DNA of 64,000 bases from Marivita sp. (GTDB lineage: Bacteria > Pseudomonadota > Alphaproteobacteria > Rhodobacterales > Rhodobacteraceae): assembly GCF_022763305.1 (NCBI RefSeq), contig NZ_JALEGT010000102.1, positions 1 to 64,000 of the forward strand, given 5' to 3'. This document shows positions 55,658-64,000 of this stretch, piece after piece. Position 1 is the first letter of the stretch; each line of letters opens with the position of its first letter. A program made the translations under genes and the position numbers. The notes under the pieces are model-generated. The model saw only the letters and a list, made by a program, of their open reading frames with translations, ran no database searches and was not told the DNA's origin.

Positions 55658-56125
55658 ATGTCATCGCTCGACCCCAAGGACATCAGGCTGCTCGCCCGGC
55701 TTCAGAAAGACGGACAGGTCTCTGCGCAGGATCTGGTGGATGAGCTTGGCATGTCGGCCTCGCAGATCAGCCGCAGGCGACAGCGGCTTGAGGCCGAAGG
55801 CTACATCACCGGAACGCCCTGTCGGCTGAACCCGGATCGGCTGGGCCTGACGGTGCAGGCCTTCATTCAGGTCGAGACCCGCGCCCAGAGCAACGGCACC
55901 CATCAGTCGATCAAACGACTGGTCAGCACGACCCCCGAGATCGTCGCGGCGTGGACGCTCACCGGAGAGGCGGACTACATCTTCCGGGTCTACTGCGCCG
56001 ATCTGAAGGCGCTCAATCATCTGGTGCAGGACGTGCTTCTGCCGCACGATTCCATCGGGCGGGTCCACAGCCAGATCGTGATGGATCAGGTCAAGGACGA
56101 CACCGCGCTTCCCCTGCCTCGGTGA
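55658..56125 (+). CDS. Lrp/AsnC family transcriptional regulator
   Basis: A 155-aa Lrp-type protein with helix-turn-helix (LDPKDIRLLARLQKDGQVSA, then LVDELGMSASQISRRRQRL) and the C-terminal AsnC domain. The start is taken at ATG 55658; ATG 55643 with GGAAAAG upstream is possible. It is divergent from hppD and probably senses an aromatic amino acid or related ligand. Its stop TGA abuts the protease stop on the other strand. Confidence 0.88.
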   Translation: MSSLDPKDIRLLARLQKDGQVSAQDLVDELGMSASQISRRRQRLEAEGYITGTPCRLNPDRLGLTVQAFIQVETRAQSNGTHQSIKRLVSTTPEIVAAWTLTGEADYIFRVYCADLKALNHLVQDVLLPHDSIGRVHSQIVMDQVKDDTALPLPR

Positions 56126-56938
56126 TCAATCCACCTTGACGAACCGTGCCCCGCCGGCGCGTTCACCCACCGTTACCCGCCGCGCCCCGGCCGTGACCGG
56201 CGCCCGGGCCGCATCGTTGCGCATGTCGCGCATCATCGCAGTGACGGCCGAGGGCAGGGACATGCCGATGGCCTCTTTCTCGGCATTGGGTGCGGTGGAC
56301 ATCATCGACACCACCGAGACAATCCGCAGCCGTCCCTGATCGTTGATAAAGACCGGCGCGCCGGACGAGCCGAAGGTCACATCGCAGTCAAAGGTCATCA
56401 ACCCACCGCGATAGGTTTGCTTGTGCCGACATCCGGATTCGCGCTGCAGCGACGTGTTGCGCCCGCGCCCATAGGATACGAGGATCACGGACCCCGCCTC
56501 CATGGCCCGGTCGTGAATGCGGAACGGTTCGGCCTCGGTGCTGAAGATCGGACTGTCGAGGCGTAGAAGCGCAAGATCGGTGCGCACCTTTTCGGTCAGC
56601 GAGGCATCAAACGACTCCAGATACCCGTCGGACAGGACGATGCGGGTCACGCCACGGGTTGCCGCGGTGAAGTCATGTGTGAGACCGGCATGAAAGCGCA
56701 TCGCGCCTGCCGGAAGCACCGTGCGCGAGGTACTGTCGACAACGCAATGCGCCGCCGTCAGAACCATGTCTTGGGCGATGAGGGTGCCGGTGCAGGTGCC
56801 CATCGAGGTGTCCAGCCGCCCGACCCCTTCCCAGCCCAGAACTTCGCCACGGTGATCAAGGCGATCGCGTTCCTGCGCCGCTGCGGGAAGCGGTGCGCAG
56901 ATCAACCCCAGACAGAAAAGAGCAACGATCCGCCACAT
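56126..56938 (-). CDS. secreted trypsin-like (S1) serine protease
   Basis: A 270-aa protease with a signal peptide (ALFCLGLICAPLPAAAQ). The triad is His64 (TAAHC), Asp121 (TDLALL) and Ser192 (GSSGAPVF). About 60 residues after the Ser core are basic and without a PDZ domain, so it is not HtrA. Substrate and control are unknown. Confidence 0.9.
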   Translation of the reverse strand: MWRIVALFCLGLICAPLPAAAQERDRLDHRGEVLGWEGVGRLDTSMGTCTGTLIAQDMVLTAAHCVVDSTSRTVLPAGAMRFHAGLTHDFTAATRGVTRIVLSDGYLESFDASLTEKVRTDLALLRLDSPIFSTEAEPFRIHDRAMEAGSVILVSYGRGRNTSLQRESGCRHKQTYRGGLMTFDCDVTFGSSGAPVFINDQGRLRIVSVVSMMSTAPNAEKEAIGMSLPSAVTAMMRDMRNDAARAPVTAGARRVTVGERAGGARFVKVD

Positions 56939-57023
56939 GTGAACCTACCTTCCGCTGTTGACCGGTGGTCATGGTACCGAGGCGAGATGGCACAAGATGG
57001 GCGGCTTTTGGACGATTTCCGCC

Positions 57024-57785
57024 TCAGACGAACTGCTCGCGGATCAGCCGTTCCTCGAGTCCGTGGCCCGGATCGAACAGCACCCGGTGGGCGATCGACG
57101 GCTCGGACCGGATGTCGACCCGCACCACGTCGCGCACGGCGCGGGCATCGGCTTCGGCCATGACGGGGCGCTTTTCGGGGTCGAGCACGTCGAAGGTGAC
57201 CTCGGCCGTTTTCGGCAGCAGGGCACCGCGCCAGCGCCGGGGCCGGAAGGCCGCCATTGCGGTCAGGGCCAGCACATCCGACCCGATGGGCAGGATCGGA
57301 CCATGGGCGGAATAGTTGTAGGCGGTCGAACCGGCGGGCGTAGCGACCAGTGCGCCGTCGCAGACGAGTTCCGACATGCGCACCTTGCCGTCGACGCTGA
57401 TCCGCAGACGCGCGGCCTGTGGCCCGGCGCGCAGAAGCGACACCTCATTGATCGCCAAAGCGCGGTGGGTTTCGCCCTTGTGGGTCGTCGCCAGCATCGA
57501 CAGAGGATTGATCACCTCTTCCTGCGCCTGCTCCAGACGCTCTTCCAGACCGTGTTCGGAATATTCGTTCATCAGAAAACCGACGGTGCCCCTGTTCATC
57601 CCGTAAACCGGCGCGGCCAGATCCTGTGTCCGGTGCAGGGTGGTCAGCATGAACCCGTCGCCGCCCAATGCGACGATCACATCCGCCCCGTCTTCGTTGT
57701 GATCGCCGTAGCGGCGGGTCAGCCCGGCCTTGGCCGATTGGGCAATCGGCGCGGGGCTGGCGGCGAAGGCGATGCGCAGGGACAT
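57024..57785 (-). CDS. nadK: NAD kinase
   Basis: A 253-aa enzyme that phosphorylates NAD to NADP. Motifs GGDGFMLTT and NE ([10 protein letters not shown]) are followed by [18 protein letters not shown]. It ends about 85 bp before the protease start. It is divergent from glyA. Confidence 0.95.
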   Translation of the reverse strand: MSLRIAFAASPAPIAQSAKAGLTRRYGDHNEDGADVIVALGGDGFMLTTLHRTQDLAAPVYGMNRGTVGFLMNEYSEHGLEERLEQAQEEVINPLSMLATTHKGETHRALAINEVSLLRAGPQAARLRISVDGKVRMSELVCDGALVATPAGSTAYNYSAHGPILPIGSDVLALTAMAAFRPRRWRGALLPKTAEVTFDVLDPEKRPVMAEADARAVRDVVRVDIRSEPSIAHRVLFDPGHGLEERLIREQFV

Positions 57786-57955
57786 GGGATCGGGTTCCTA
57801 TCGGGGTCTTGCGGTTCCGAAACAAGCACAAACACCTGCTGCGCGCCAGACATGGCGCGGCTTTGTGCCGTGTGGTCGCTTTCCAACCTTTGCCTTTCGA
57901 CGCAACTCCTATACGTAACCGCCAAAGTTTGACCCGCTTCAAGGAGGCCCTGCCC

Positions 57956-59251
57956 ATGAACGCTCCGCACCGCGACACCGGTTTTTTCACCAAATCGCTC
58001 GCCGACAGCGACCCGGACCTGTTCCGGTCGATCACCGATGAATTGGGCCGCCAGCGCGACGAGATCGAGCTGATCGCTTCCGAGAACATCGTGAGCCGCG
58101 CCGTGATGGAAGCGCAGGGTTCGGTGATGACGAACAAGTATGCCGAAGGCTATCCGGGCCGTCGCTACTACGGCGGCTGCCAGTTCGTCGACGTGGCCGA
58201 GAACCTGGCCATCGAACGCGCGTGCAAGCTGTTCAACTGCGAATTTGCCAACGTGCAGCCGAATTCCGGTTCGCAGGCCAATCAGGGCGTGTTCACCGCC
58301 CTTCTGCAGCCGGGTGACACGATCCTTGGCATGAGCCTCGATGCCGGGGGTCACCTGACCCACGGTGCGGCGCCGAACCAGTCGGGCAAGTGGTTCAACG
58401 CGATTCAGTACGGTGTCCGTCAGCAGGACAACATGCTGGACTATGATCAGGTTCAGGCACTGGCCAACGAACACAAGCCGAAGCTGATCATCGCTGGTGG
58501 CTCCGCCATTCCGCGCCAGATCGACTTTGCCCGCATGCGCGAGATCGCGGATTCGGTAGGCGCGTACCTGCATGTGGACATGGCGCATTTTGCCGGTCTC
58601 GTTGCGGCGGGCGAGCATCCCAGCCCGTTCCCGCATGCGCACGTCGCGACCACCACGACGCACAAGACCCTGCGCGGTCCGCGCGGCGGGATGATCCTGA
58701 CGAATGACGAGGCGCTGGCCAAGAAGATCAATTCGGCCATCTTCCCGGGCATCCAGGGCGGCCCGCTGATGCATGTGATCGCGGCGAAGGCCGTGGCCTT
58801 TGGCGAGGCCCTGCGCCCCGAGTTCAAGACCTACCAGCAGAACGTCATCCGCAACGCGCAGGCGCTGTCGGATCAACTGATCAAGGGCGGCCTGGACACC
58901 GTGACCCATGGCACAGACACCCATGTGGTGCTGGTCGACCTGCGCCCCAAGGGCGTGAAGGGCAACGCGACCGAAAAGGCGCTGGGTCGCGCGCATATCA
59001 CCTGCAACAAGAACGGTGTGCCGTTCGATCCGGAAAAGCCGACCATCACCTCGGGCATCCGTCTGGGTTCACCCGCGGGCACGACGCGCGGGTTCATGGA
59101 AGCCGAATTCCGCCAGATCGCGGACTGGATCATCGAAGTGGTCGATGGTCTTGCGGCCAATGGCGAAGACGGCAACAGCGCGGTCGAGGACAAGGTGCGG
59201 GCCGAAGTGGCCGAGCTTTGCGCCCGTTTCCCGATCTACCCCGACCTCTAA
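57956..59251 (+). CDS. glyA: serine hydroxymethyltransferase
   Basis: A 431-aa PLP enzyme that converts serine and tetrahydrofolate to glycine and methylene-THF. The PLP lysine is Lys237 ([14 protein letters not shown]). AAGGAGG lies 9 nt before ATG 57956. In-frame upstream sequence to 57668 overlaps nadK and is not used. It works together with GcvTHP in one-carbon balance. Confidence 0.97.
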   Translation: MNAPHRDTGFFTKSLADSDPDLFRSITDELGRQRDEIELIASENIVSRAVMEAQGSVMTNKYAEGYPGRRYYGGCQFVDVAENLAIERACKLFNCEFANVQPNSGSQANQGVFTALLQPGDTILGMSLDAGGHLTHGAAPNQSGKWFNAIQYGVRQQDNMLDYDQVQALANEHKPKLIIAGGSAIPRQIDFARMREIADSVGAYLHVDMAHFAGLVAAGEHPSPFPHAHVATTTTHKTLRGPRGGMILTNDEALAKKINSAIFPGIQGGPLMHVIAAKAVAFGEALRPEFKTYQQNVIRNAQALSDQLIKGGLDTVTHGTDTHVVLVDLRPKGVKGNATEKALGRAHITCNKNGVPFDPEKPTITSGIRLGSPAGTTRGFMEAEFRQIADWIIEVVDGLAANGEDGNSAVEDKVRAEVAELCARFPIYPDL

Positions 59252-59270
59252 GATTTTATGGCGCGGCCCA

Positions 59271-59292
59271 AGATTCTTCGTACGAAGAATCT
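59271..59292. repeat. 22-bp perfect palindrome after glyA
   Basis: A perfect palindrome with arms AGATTCTTCGT/ACGAAGAATCT and no spacer, 19 bp after the glyA stop. It is followed by no T run, but may act as a terminator or a protein site. Confidence 0.8.
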
Positions 59293-59413
59293 CGGACCCA
59301 CCCGTTAAGAAATGAAGAACAGACATGCGCGCCGGGACACTGGCGCGCATTTTTTCTGTCCGACGGTCATTCCACGGGTTTTCTTTCACAATTTGCGGCG
59401 TATAGTCCGCGCC

Positions 59414-59500
59414 ATGACACGTTTGGCCCATATCGCATCACTTTCGCGCTCTTGCGCGCCTCTTGCGCTGGCCACCCGTCTTCTCCTAATCCGCCTCTGA
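59414..59500 (+). CDS. leuL: leucine leader peptide
   Basis: A 28-codon ORF, ATG to TGA, with 8 leucine codons including three in a row (CTT CTC CTA) and Ile-Arg-Leu just before the stop. The stop codon lies inside the 5' arm of the following hairpin. This is the layout of a translational attenuator for leuA. The TATAGT at 59401-59406 is a possible -10 box. It is the only gene in the 329-bp stretch 59252-59580, which otherwise holds the palindrome at 59271 and the attenuator hairpin. Confidence 0.85.
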   Translation: MTRLAHIASLSRSCAPLALATRLLLIRL

Positions 59501-59531
59501 GCGCGGCCCAACCGGCGCGACCGCTCAGAGG
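59494..59531 (+). terminator. leuA attenuator hairpin
   Basis: A perfect 10-bp stem CCTCTGAGCG/CGCTCAGAGG overlapping the leader peptide's last codon and stop. A ribosome at the stop would disrupt it, while one stalled at the upstream Leu codons would allow alternative pairing. It lies 50 bp before leuA. No strong T tract is seen, so it could also act through Rho. Confidence 0.7.
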
Positions 59532-59580
59532 ATGACCGTTTCGCGCCGACGGGTTTGGACAAGACAGAAAGATCAAGACA

Positions 59581-61143
59581 ATGACACAGACTGACAAAAA
59601 CCGCGTGGTCATCTTCGACACCACCTTGCGCGATGGTGAGCAATCGCCGGGGGCCACCATGACCCATGACGAAAAGCTCGAGATTGCCGAGCTTCTCGAT
59701 GACATGGGTGTCGACATCATCGAAGCCGGGTTTCCCATCGCCTCCGAAGGCGATTTCCGTGCGGTGAGCGAGATCGCGCAGCGTTCAAAGGATGCGGTGA
59801 TCTGCGGCCTCGCGCGGGCGCAACTGCCGGACATAGACCGCTGCTGGGAGGCTGTGCGCCACGCCAAGCAGCCGCGCATCCACACCTTCATCGGCACCTC
59901 GCCGCTGCACCGCGCGATCCCGAACCTCACGCAGGACGAGATGGCCGAGCGGATCGAACAGACCGTGACCCATGCCCGCAACCTCTGCGACAACGTGCAG
60001 TGGTCGCCGATGGACGCAACGCGCACCGAGTGGGAATACCTCTGCCGTGTGGTCGAGATCGCGATCAAGTCCGGCGCCACGACGATCAACATTCCCGACA
60101 CTGTGGGCTACACCGCGCCGGTGGAAAGCGCCGATCTGATCCGCCGGTTGATCGAGACCGTACCGGGCGCGGATGAGGTGGTGTTTGCCACCCATTGCCA
60201 CAACGACCTTGGCATGGCGACGGCCAACGCGCTGGCCGCTGTCGCGGGTGGCGCGCGTCAGATCGAATGTACCATCAACGGTCTTGGCGAACGGGCAGGC
60301 AACACCGCGTTGGAAGAGGTGGTGATGGCGCTCAAGGTGCGGCACGACATCATGCCCTACCACACCGGCATCGACACCCGGAAGATCATGCATATCTCGC
60401 GTCGCGTGGCGACCGTGTCGGGCTTCCCGGTGCAGTTCAACAAGGCCATCGTCGGCAAGAACGCCTTTGCGCACGAGTCAGGCATCCACCAGGACGGGAT
60501 GCTCAAGAACGCCGAGACGTTCGAGATCATGCGCCCCGAAGATGTGGGCATCGCAGGCACATCGTTGCCCTTGGGCAAACACTCGGGCCGGGCCGCGTTG
60601 CGCGCCAAGCTTCGGGAATTGGGTGTCGAGGTGGGCGACAACCAACTCAAGGACATCTTTGTGCGCTTCAAGGATCTGGCCGACCGCAAGAAAGAGGTGT
60701 TCGACGACGACATCCTCGCCCTTGTCACCGCAACGACCGAAGGCGACGACGCGCTGCAGCTTGTGAACCTCAAGGTGGTCTGCGGCACTGGCGGCCCGGC
60801 TGAGGCGACGCTCGAGATGGAGATCAACGGCGAAGACAAATCCGCCGTGAGCGAAGGTGACGGGCCGGTGGATGCGACCTTCAAGGCGATCCGCATGCTG
60901 CATCCGAACAAGGCGCGCTTGCAGCTCTATCAGGTGCATGCCGTGACCGAAGGAACCGACGCGCAGGCCACGGTCAGCGTGCGGCTGGAAGAGGACGGCA
61001 TGATCGCCACCGGGCAGTCCGCGGATACCGACACGGTGGTCGCCTCGGCTAAGGCCTATATCCATGCGCTCAACCGGCTGCTCGTGCGGCGCGGCAAGAC
61101 CGGCAAGGATGTGAAGGAAATCTCGTACCGGGATGTGACCTGA
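59581..61143 (+). CDS. leuA: 2-isopropylmalate synthase
   Basis: A 520-aa enzyme that condenses acetyl-CoA with 2-oxoisovalerate, the first committed step of leucine synthesis. The HMGL-like barrel has FDTTLRDGEQSPG and THCHNDLGMA. The C-terminal regulatory domain (about residues 390-510) binds leucine for feedback inhibition. Citramalate synthase is a close relative, but the leucine leader and length favour LeuA. Confidence 0.93.
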   Translation: MTQTDKNRVVIFDTTLRDGEQSPGATMTHDEKLEIAELLDDMGVDIIEAGFPIASEGDFRAVSEIAQRSKDAVICGLARAQLPDIDRCWEAVRHAKQPRIHTFIGTSPLHRAIPNLTQDEMAERIEQTVTHARNLCDNVQWSPMDATRTEWEYLCRVVEIAIKSGATTINIPDTVGYTAPVESADLIRRLIETVPGADEVVFATHCHNDLGMATANALAAVAGGARQIECTINGLGERAGNTALEEVVMALKVRHDIMPYHTGIDTRKIMHISRRVATVSGFPVQFNKAIVGKNAFAHESGIHQDGMLKNAETFEIMRPEDVGIAGTSLPLGKHSGRAALRAKLRELGVEVGDNQLKDIFVRFKDLADRKKEVFDDDILALVTATTEGDDALQLVNLKVVCGTGGPAEATLEMEINGEDKSAVSEGDGPVDATFKAIRMLHPNKARLQLYQVHAVTEGTDAQATVSVRLEEDGMIATGQSADTDTVVASAKAYIHALNRLLVRRGKTGKDVKEISYRDVT

Positions 61144-61147
61144 TCCC

Positions 61148-61198
61148 CGGTGCGTGCAAGCACACACCCTATTCAGGGTGCCGTGCTTGCACGCACCG
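61148..61198. terminator. long nested hairpin after leuA
   Basis: A perfect 16-bp stem (CGGTGCGTGCAAGCAC with its complement) encloses a second 6-bp stem CACCCT/AGGGTG. It is followed by TTTTC in the plus direction, so it is a strong terminator for leuA. It lies 4 bp before the stop of the converging helicase gene. Confidence 0.9.
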
Positions 61199-61201
61199 TT
61201 T

Positions 61202-63649
61202 TCAATACGGCACCCGCCATTTCGGCTTGCTTGGTCGCGCCTCGACCTGCGCCAGACCGCTGGTTTCCATCAGCCGCGTGATCTCTTCCTCCAAAAGTCG
61301 CTCATCCGCCTGACCCCGCACCGGCACGCGGCCGGGTTCAAGGAACAAAGGCGCAGCGAGCGGCGTGACCCGATCCAGCCGCAGCAGGTCGATCCGATCC
61401 CCCACCCGTTCCGCCATCTCGCGGATGCGGGAGAAATCGACGAGGCCACGCATCGCTTCCTCTCGGGTGATCTGCATCAACAGGTGGTCTGGGTCGTATT
61501 TCAGGAGCGTGTCATAGAGGATGTCTGACGACATGGTCGCCTGCCGTCCGGTCTTGCGCAGGCCGCCCAGATTGCGCTCGATCAGGCCGGCGATGGTGGC
61601 GGATGCGCGGAAGGTGCGCTTCATCACGGCATTTCCGGCCAGCCAGCCGTCCAGCCCGGCCTCCAATGCCGCCAGATCGAACAGCGGTGCGGGGTCGATC
61701 ACAGCGTCCAGCCCCCAGATCAGAACGGCGTAATCGGTTGCGACAAAGCCCATGGGCGCCAGCCCTTCTTCCTCCATCCGCTTGGTCAGCAGGAGCCCAA
61801 GTGTCTGCATCGCATTGCGCCCGGCAAAGCCATAGGCCACCAGTTGCTCGCGCCCGTCATGCGGGAAGCTTTCGATCAGGAGACGCCCCGGTTCGGGCAG
61901 ACGGCTGACCCTGCGCTGCATGTGCAGCCAGTCGCGCGTGTGGCGCGGCAGGTCGGGCCAGTCGTCCTGCTGGAACGTGTCAAGAATGCGGTTCGACAAC
62001 TGGGTGGAGGTGGCGAATTTGGTGCCCATGAAAGTGGCGATCTTGGGTTTGCGCCCCGGATCGCGCGTCACCTCGACCGTCAGTTCCCGCAGCCCTTCAT
62101 AGCGGACGATCTGCCCACCGATCAGAAAGGTGTCGCCCCTGGTCAGGGTCGCGGCGAACCCTTCCTCGATCTCGCCCAGCGGCGCGCCCCCCCGCCCCCG
62201 CCATTTGACCTTGAGCGTGTCGGTGTCCTGAATGGTGCCGATATTCTGCCGAATGCGCGCAGCGGACCGGGGATCGCGCAGTTGCCAGCGACCGTCGGGC
62301 AATTGCTTGAGCCGCTGCCATTGATCATAGGCCCGCAGGGCATAGCCGCCGGTGGCACAGAAATTCAGACAGGCGTCAAACTCGGCGCGGCTGAGATCGG
62401 CATAGGCCCCGGCGCTTGTCATCTCGGAATAGAGCGTGTCGGCATCGAACGGCCCGGCGCAGGCCGCGATCAGGATATGCTGGCAGAGCACGTCACGCGG
62501 CCCGCGCCCGCGCCAATCGCCGTCCAGATCATGCGCTTTGACCGCCTCCAAAGCGGCCACGCATTCGACCACTTCGAACCGGTTGGCGGGCACCAGAAGC
62601 GCCTTTGACGGCGCGTTGTAGCGGTGGTTGGCGCGGCCGATGCGCTGTACCAGACGTTTGACATTCTTCGGTGCGCCGATCTGGATCACCAGATCCACAT
62701 CGCCCCAGTCGATCCCCAGATCGAGGCTTCCCGTGCAGACAATGGCCCGCAGATCGCCCCGCACCATCGCCGCTTCGACCTTTTCGCGCTGCTGCCGGTC
62801 GAGTGACCCGTGGTGGATGCCGATGGGAAGCGCGTCTTCGTTGGCGAGCCACAGATTGTGAAAGAAGATCTCGGCCTGAGCACGGGTGTTGTGGAAGATC
62901 AGCGTCGTCTTGTGCTGTTTGACCTGCTCCAGAACCGCCGGAATGCTGTACTTCGCCCCACCACCGGACCACGGCGGGGCTTCGTCCGTGACCAGCATCG
63001 AGATGTCGGGTTCGGGCCCCGGATCGGCAACGACGATCTCGCAGGGGTCGGGGTGCCGGGCCAGCAGCCGGGCAATGGCGGCAGGGTCGTCGACCGTGGC
63101 CGACAGGCCGACGCGGCGCAGGTTGGGGCACATGGCCTGCAACCGCGCCAGTGCAAGCATCAACTGATCGCCACGCTTGCTTTCGGCCAGCGCGTGGATT
63201 TCATCCACCACCACCCGCTGCACCCCTTTGAACATGCGCGGCGCGTCTTCGTAGCTGGTCAGCAGCGCCAGAGACTCGGGCGTGGTCAGCAAGATATGCG
63301 GCGGGTCAGCGCGTTGGCGTTTCTTGATATGGGCCGAGGTGTCGCCGGTGCGGTCTTCGACCCGGATCGGCAAACCGGCCTCGTCGATGGGGGTGCGCAG
63401 GTTGCGTTTGATGTCGGCGGCCAGTGCCTTGAGCGGGCTGACATAAAGCGTGTGCAACCCGTCGCGCGGATCATTCGCCAACTCGACCAGCGTCGGCAGA
63501 AACCCCGCCAGTGTCTTGCCACCGCCCGTGGGCGCGATGAGCAGCAGACATGGATCATACGCGCGGTTCAGCATGTCCTGCTGATGCGGATGGATCGACC
63601 ATCCACGGGTGTCGAACCAGGATTGGAGGGAGAGCGGCAAGGCGGTCAT
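61202..63649 (-). CDS. Lhr-like ligase-associated DEXH-box helicase
   Basis: An 815-aa superfamily 2 helicase of the Lhr type. Motifs: GGGKT (Walker A), DEIH (Walker B), SAT (LSATVDD), and QRIGRANHRYNAP (motif VI). The family forms a DNA damage response set with an ATP-dependent ligase, a nuclease and the phosphoesterase PdeM. None of these partners lies within the window. ATG 63649 is used. Confidence 0.9.
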   Translation of the reverse strand: MTALPLSLQSWFDTRGWSIHPHQQDMLNRAYDPCLLLIAPTGGGKTLAGFLPTLVELANDPRDGLHTLYVSPLKALAADIKRNLRTPIDEAGLPIRVEDRTGDTSAHIKKRQRADPPHILLTTPESLALLTSYEDAPRMFKGVQRVVVDEIHALAESKRGDQLMLALARLQAMCPNLRRVGLSATVDDPAAIARLLARHPDPCEIVVADPGPEPDISMLVTDEAPPWSGGGAKYSIPAVLEQVKQHKTTLIFHNTRAQAEIFFHNLWLANEDALPIGIHHGSLDRQQREKVEAAMVRGDLRAIVCTGSLDLGIDWGDVDLVIQIGAPKNVKRLVQRIGRANHRYNAPSKALLVPANRFEVVECVAALEAVKAHDLDGDWRGRGPRDVLCQHILIAACAGPFDADTLYSEMTSAGAYADLSRAEFDACLNFCATGGYALRAYDQWQRLKQLPDGRWQLRDPRSAARIRQNIGTIQDTDTLKVKWRGRGGAPLGEIEEGFAATLTRGDTFLIGGQIVRYEGLRELTVEVTRDPGRKPKIATFMGTKFATSTQLSNRILDTFQQDDWPDLPRHTRDWLHMQRRVSRLPEPGRLLIESFPHDGREQLVAYGFAGRNAMQTLGLLLTKRMEEEGLAPMGFVATDYAVLIWGLDAVIDPAPLFDLAALEAGLDGWLAGNAVMKRTFRASATIAGLIERNLGGLRKTGRQATMSSDILYDTLLKYDPDHLLMQITREEAMRGLVDFSRIREMAERVGDRIDLLRLDRVTPLAAPLFLEPGRVPVRGQADERLLEEEITRLMETSGLAQVEARPSKPKWRVPY

Positions 63650-63752
63650 GTCCTCGGATATATGACGCAGTGGGACAAAGAAAAACGCCGATCATGCATT
63701 GCAGCCCTCAGCCGCTTGATCGAAGCTGCACCCATCGAGGAAAGGCCCCGTC

Positions 63753-64000
63753 ATGCGCACCCCCCATCCCTTGTTGCTGACCCTGACGCTTTATGTGGCG
63801 GGTCTTGGGGCGGCGGGGCAGTTTTCCAAGCTTGCTGTCAGTTTTGTTGCCCTGACAGAGGCCTATGCCGGGTCTGACGAGACTGTCCTCGGGCTTGCGG
63901 TGTCCCTGATCAGCCTTGTCGGGCTGATCCTTGGCCTTGTCGCCGGGATTGTCGTGTCCCGGATCGGTGCGCGGCGTGCGCTGGTGGTGGCACTAGCGCT
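63753..64000 (+). CDS. MFS transporter, N-terminal part (cut by window edge)
   Basis: The first 82 codons of a membrane protein starting at ATG 63753 behind AGGAAAGG. Two transmembrane segments are visible (LLTLTLYVAGLGAAG and VSLISLVGLILGLVAGIVVS) with the motif-A-like loop RIGARR between TM2 and TM3. This fits a major facilitator efflux or uptake protein. The rest is outside the window. Confidence 0.75.
   Translation, partial: MRTPHPLLLTLTLYVAGLGAAGQFSKLAVSFVALTEAYAGSDETVLGLAVSLISLVGLILGLVAGIVVSRIGARRALVVALA

Overview
The window is about 63-65% GC, densely coded, and reads as chromosome of an alphaproteobacterium of the order Rhodobacterales (Roseobacter-type). The evidence is the hom-glpX-recJ order, a second GltX, GcvTHP behind a tandem glycine riboswitch, an FnrL-type box, a leucine attenuator before leuA, Lrp-controlled putA, and the ligase-associated Lhr-like helicase. 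I see no transposase, phage gene, integrase or CRISPR array. Only two tRNAs are present: Glu(TTC) at the left edge and Leu(TAA) near 24.2 kb.

Layout. 0.1-5 kb: tRNA-Glu, then recJ, glpX and hom on the minus strand, and a small lipoprotein gene divergent from a TetR regulator whose likely operator lies between them. 5.4-8.6 kb: four stacked palindromes, an AhpD-like protein, and a polar amino-acid ABC transporter whose binding-protein gene is divergent. 8.7-13.6 kb: an unusual three-gene cassette of a SARP/TolB-like/TPR regulator, a PAP2/vanadium-haloperoxidase-fold protein with eight N-terminal GGF repeats, and a subtilisin-like protease. 13.6-24.1 kb: a long minus-strand catabolic and uptake cluster. 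It holds an M20 amidase, a formamidase, a degenerate acylphosphatase, a stand-alone Rieske protein, a Rieske-less ring oxygenase, a GST-like protein, an 8-oxoguanine-deaminase-like hydrolase, and a BMP-type ABC transporter of the nucleoside/purine class. 24.9-30 kb: the putR/putA divergon, a rhomboid protease and a GFA-family protein. 30-40.5 kb: ettA, trxC, two cspA paralogues around an L,D-transpeptidase, the tesA/ybbA/ybbP divergon, an inositol-phosphatase-like protein and an SDR. 40.7-46 kb: gcvTHP with its riboswitch, and an NsrR-like regulator next to an FNR box. 46-57 kb: mixed housekeeping genes (gltX, nadE, hppD and its Lrp regulator, a 19-repeat MORN protein, proteases). 57-64 kb: nadK, glyA, the leuL attenuator with leuA, the Lhr-like helicase, and the start of an MFS transporter cut by the window edge.

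The most interesting region is 18.1-21.6 kb. The set of Rieske-less catalytic subunit (278 aa), GST-like partner (204 aa) and Rieske cluster on another protein has the same logic as the NdmC/NdmE/NdmD 7-methylxanthine N-demethylase of Pseudomonas putida CBB5. Here the Rieske domain is its own small protein, and the genes are fused by 4-bp overlaps to a purine-type deaminase and a purine/nucleoside-type transporter. I infer an undescribed N-demethylase or ring-oxygenase system for a methylated purine or related N-heterocycle. The second candidate system is the GGF-PAP2/subtilase cassette at 8.7-13.6 kb. Several convergent gene junctions carry long perfect palindromes, and an AT-rich TTTTACC-N4-GGTAAAA motif recurs three times, twice inside genes.
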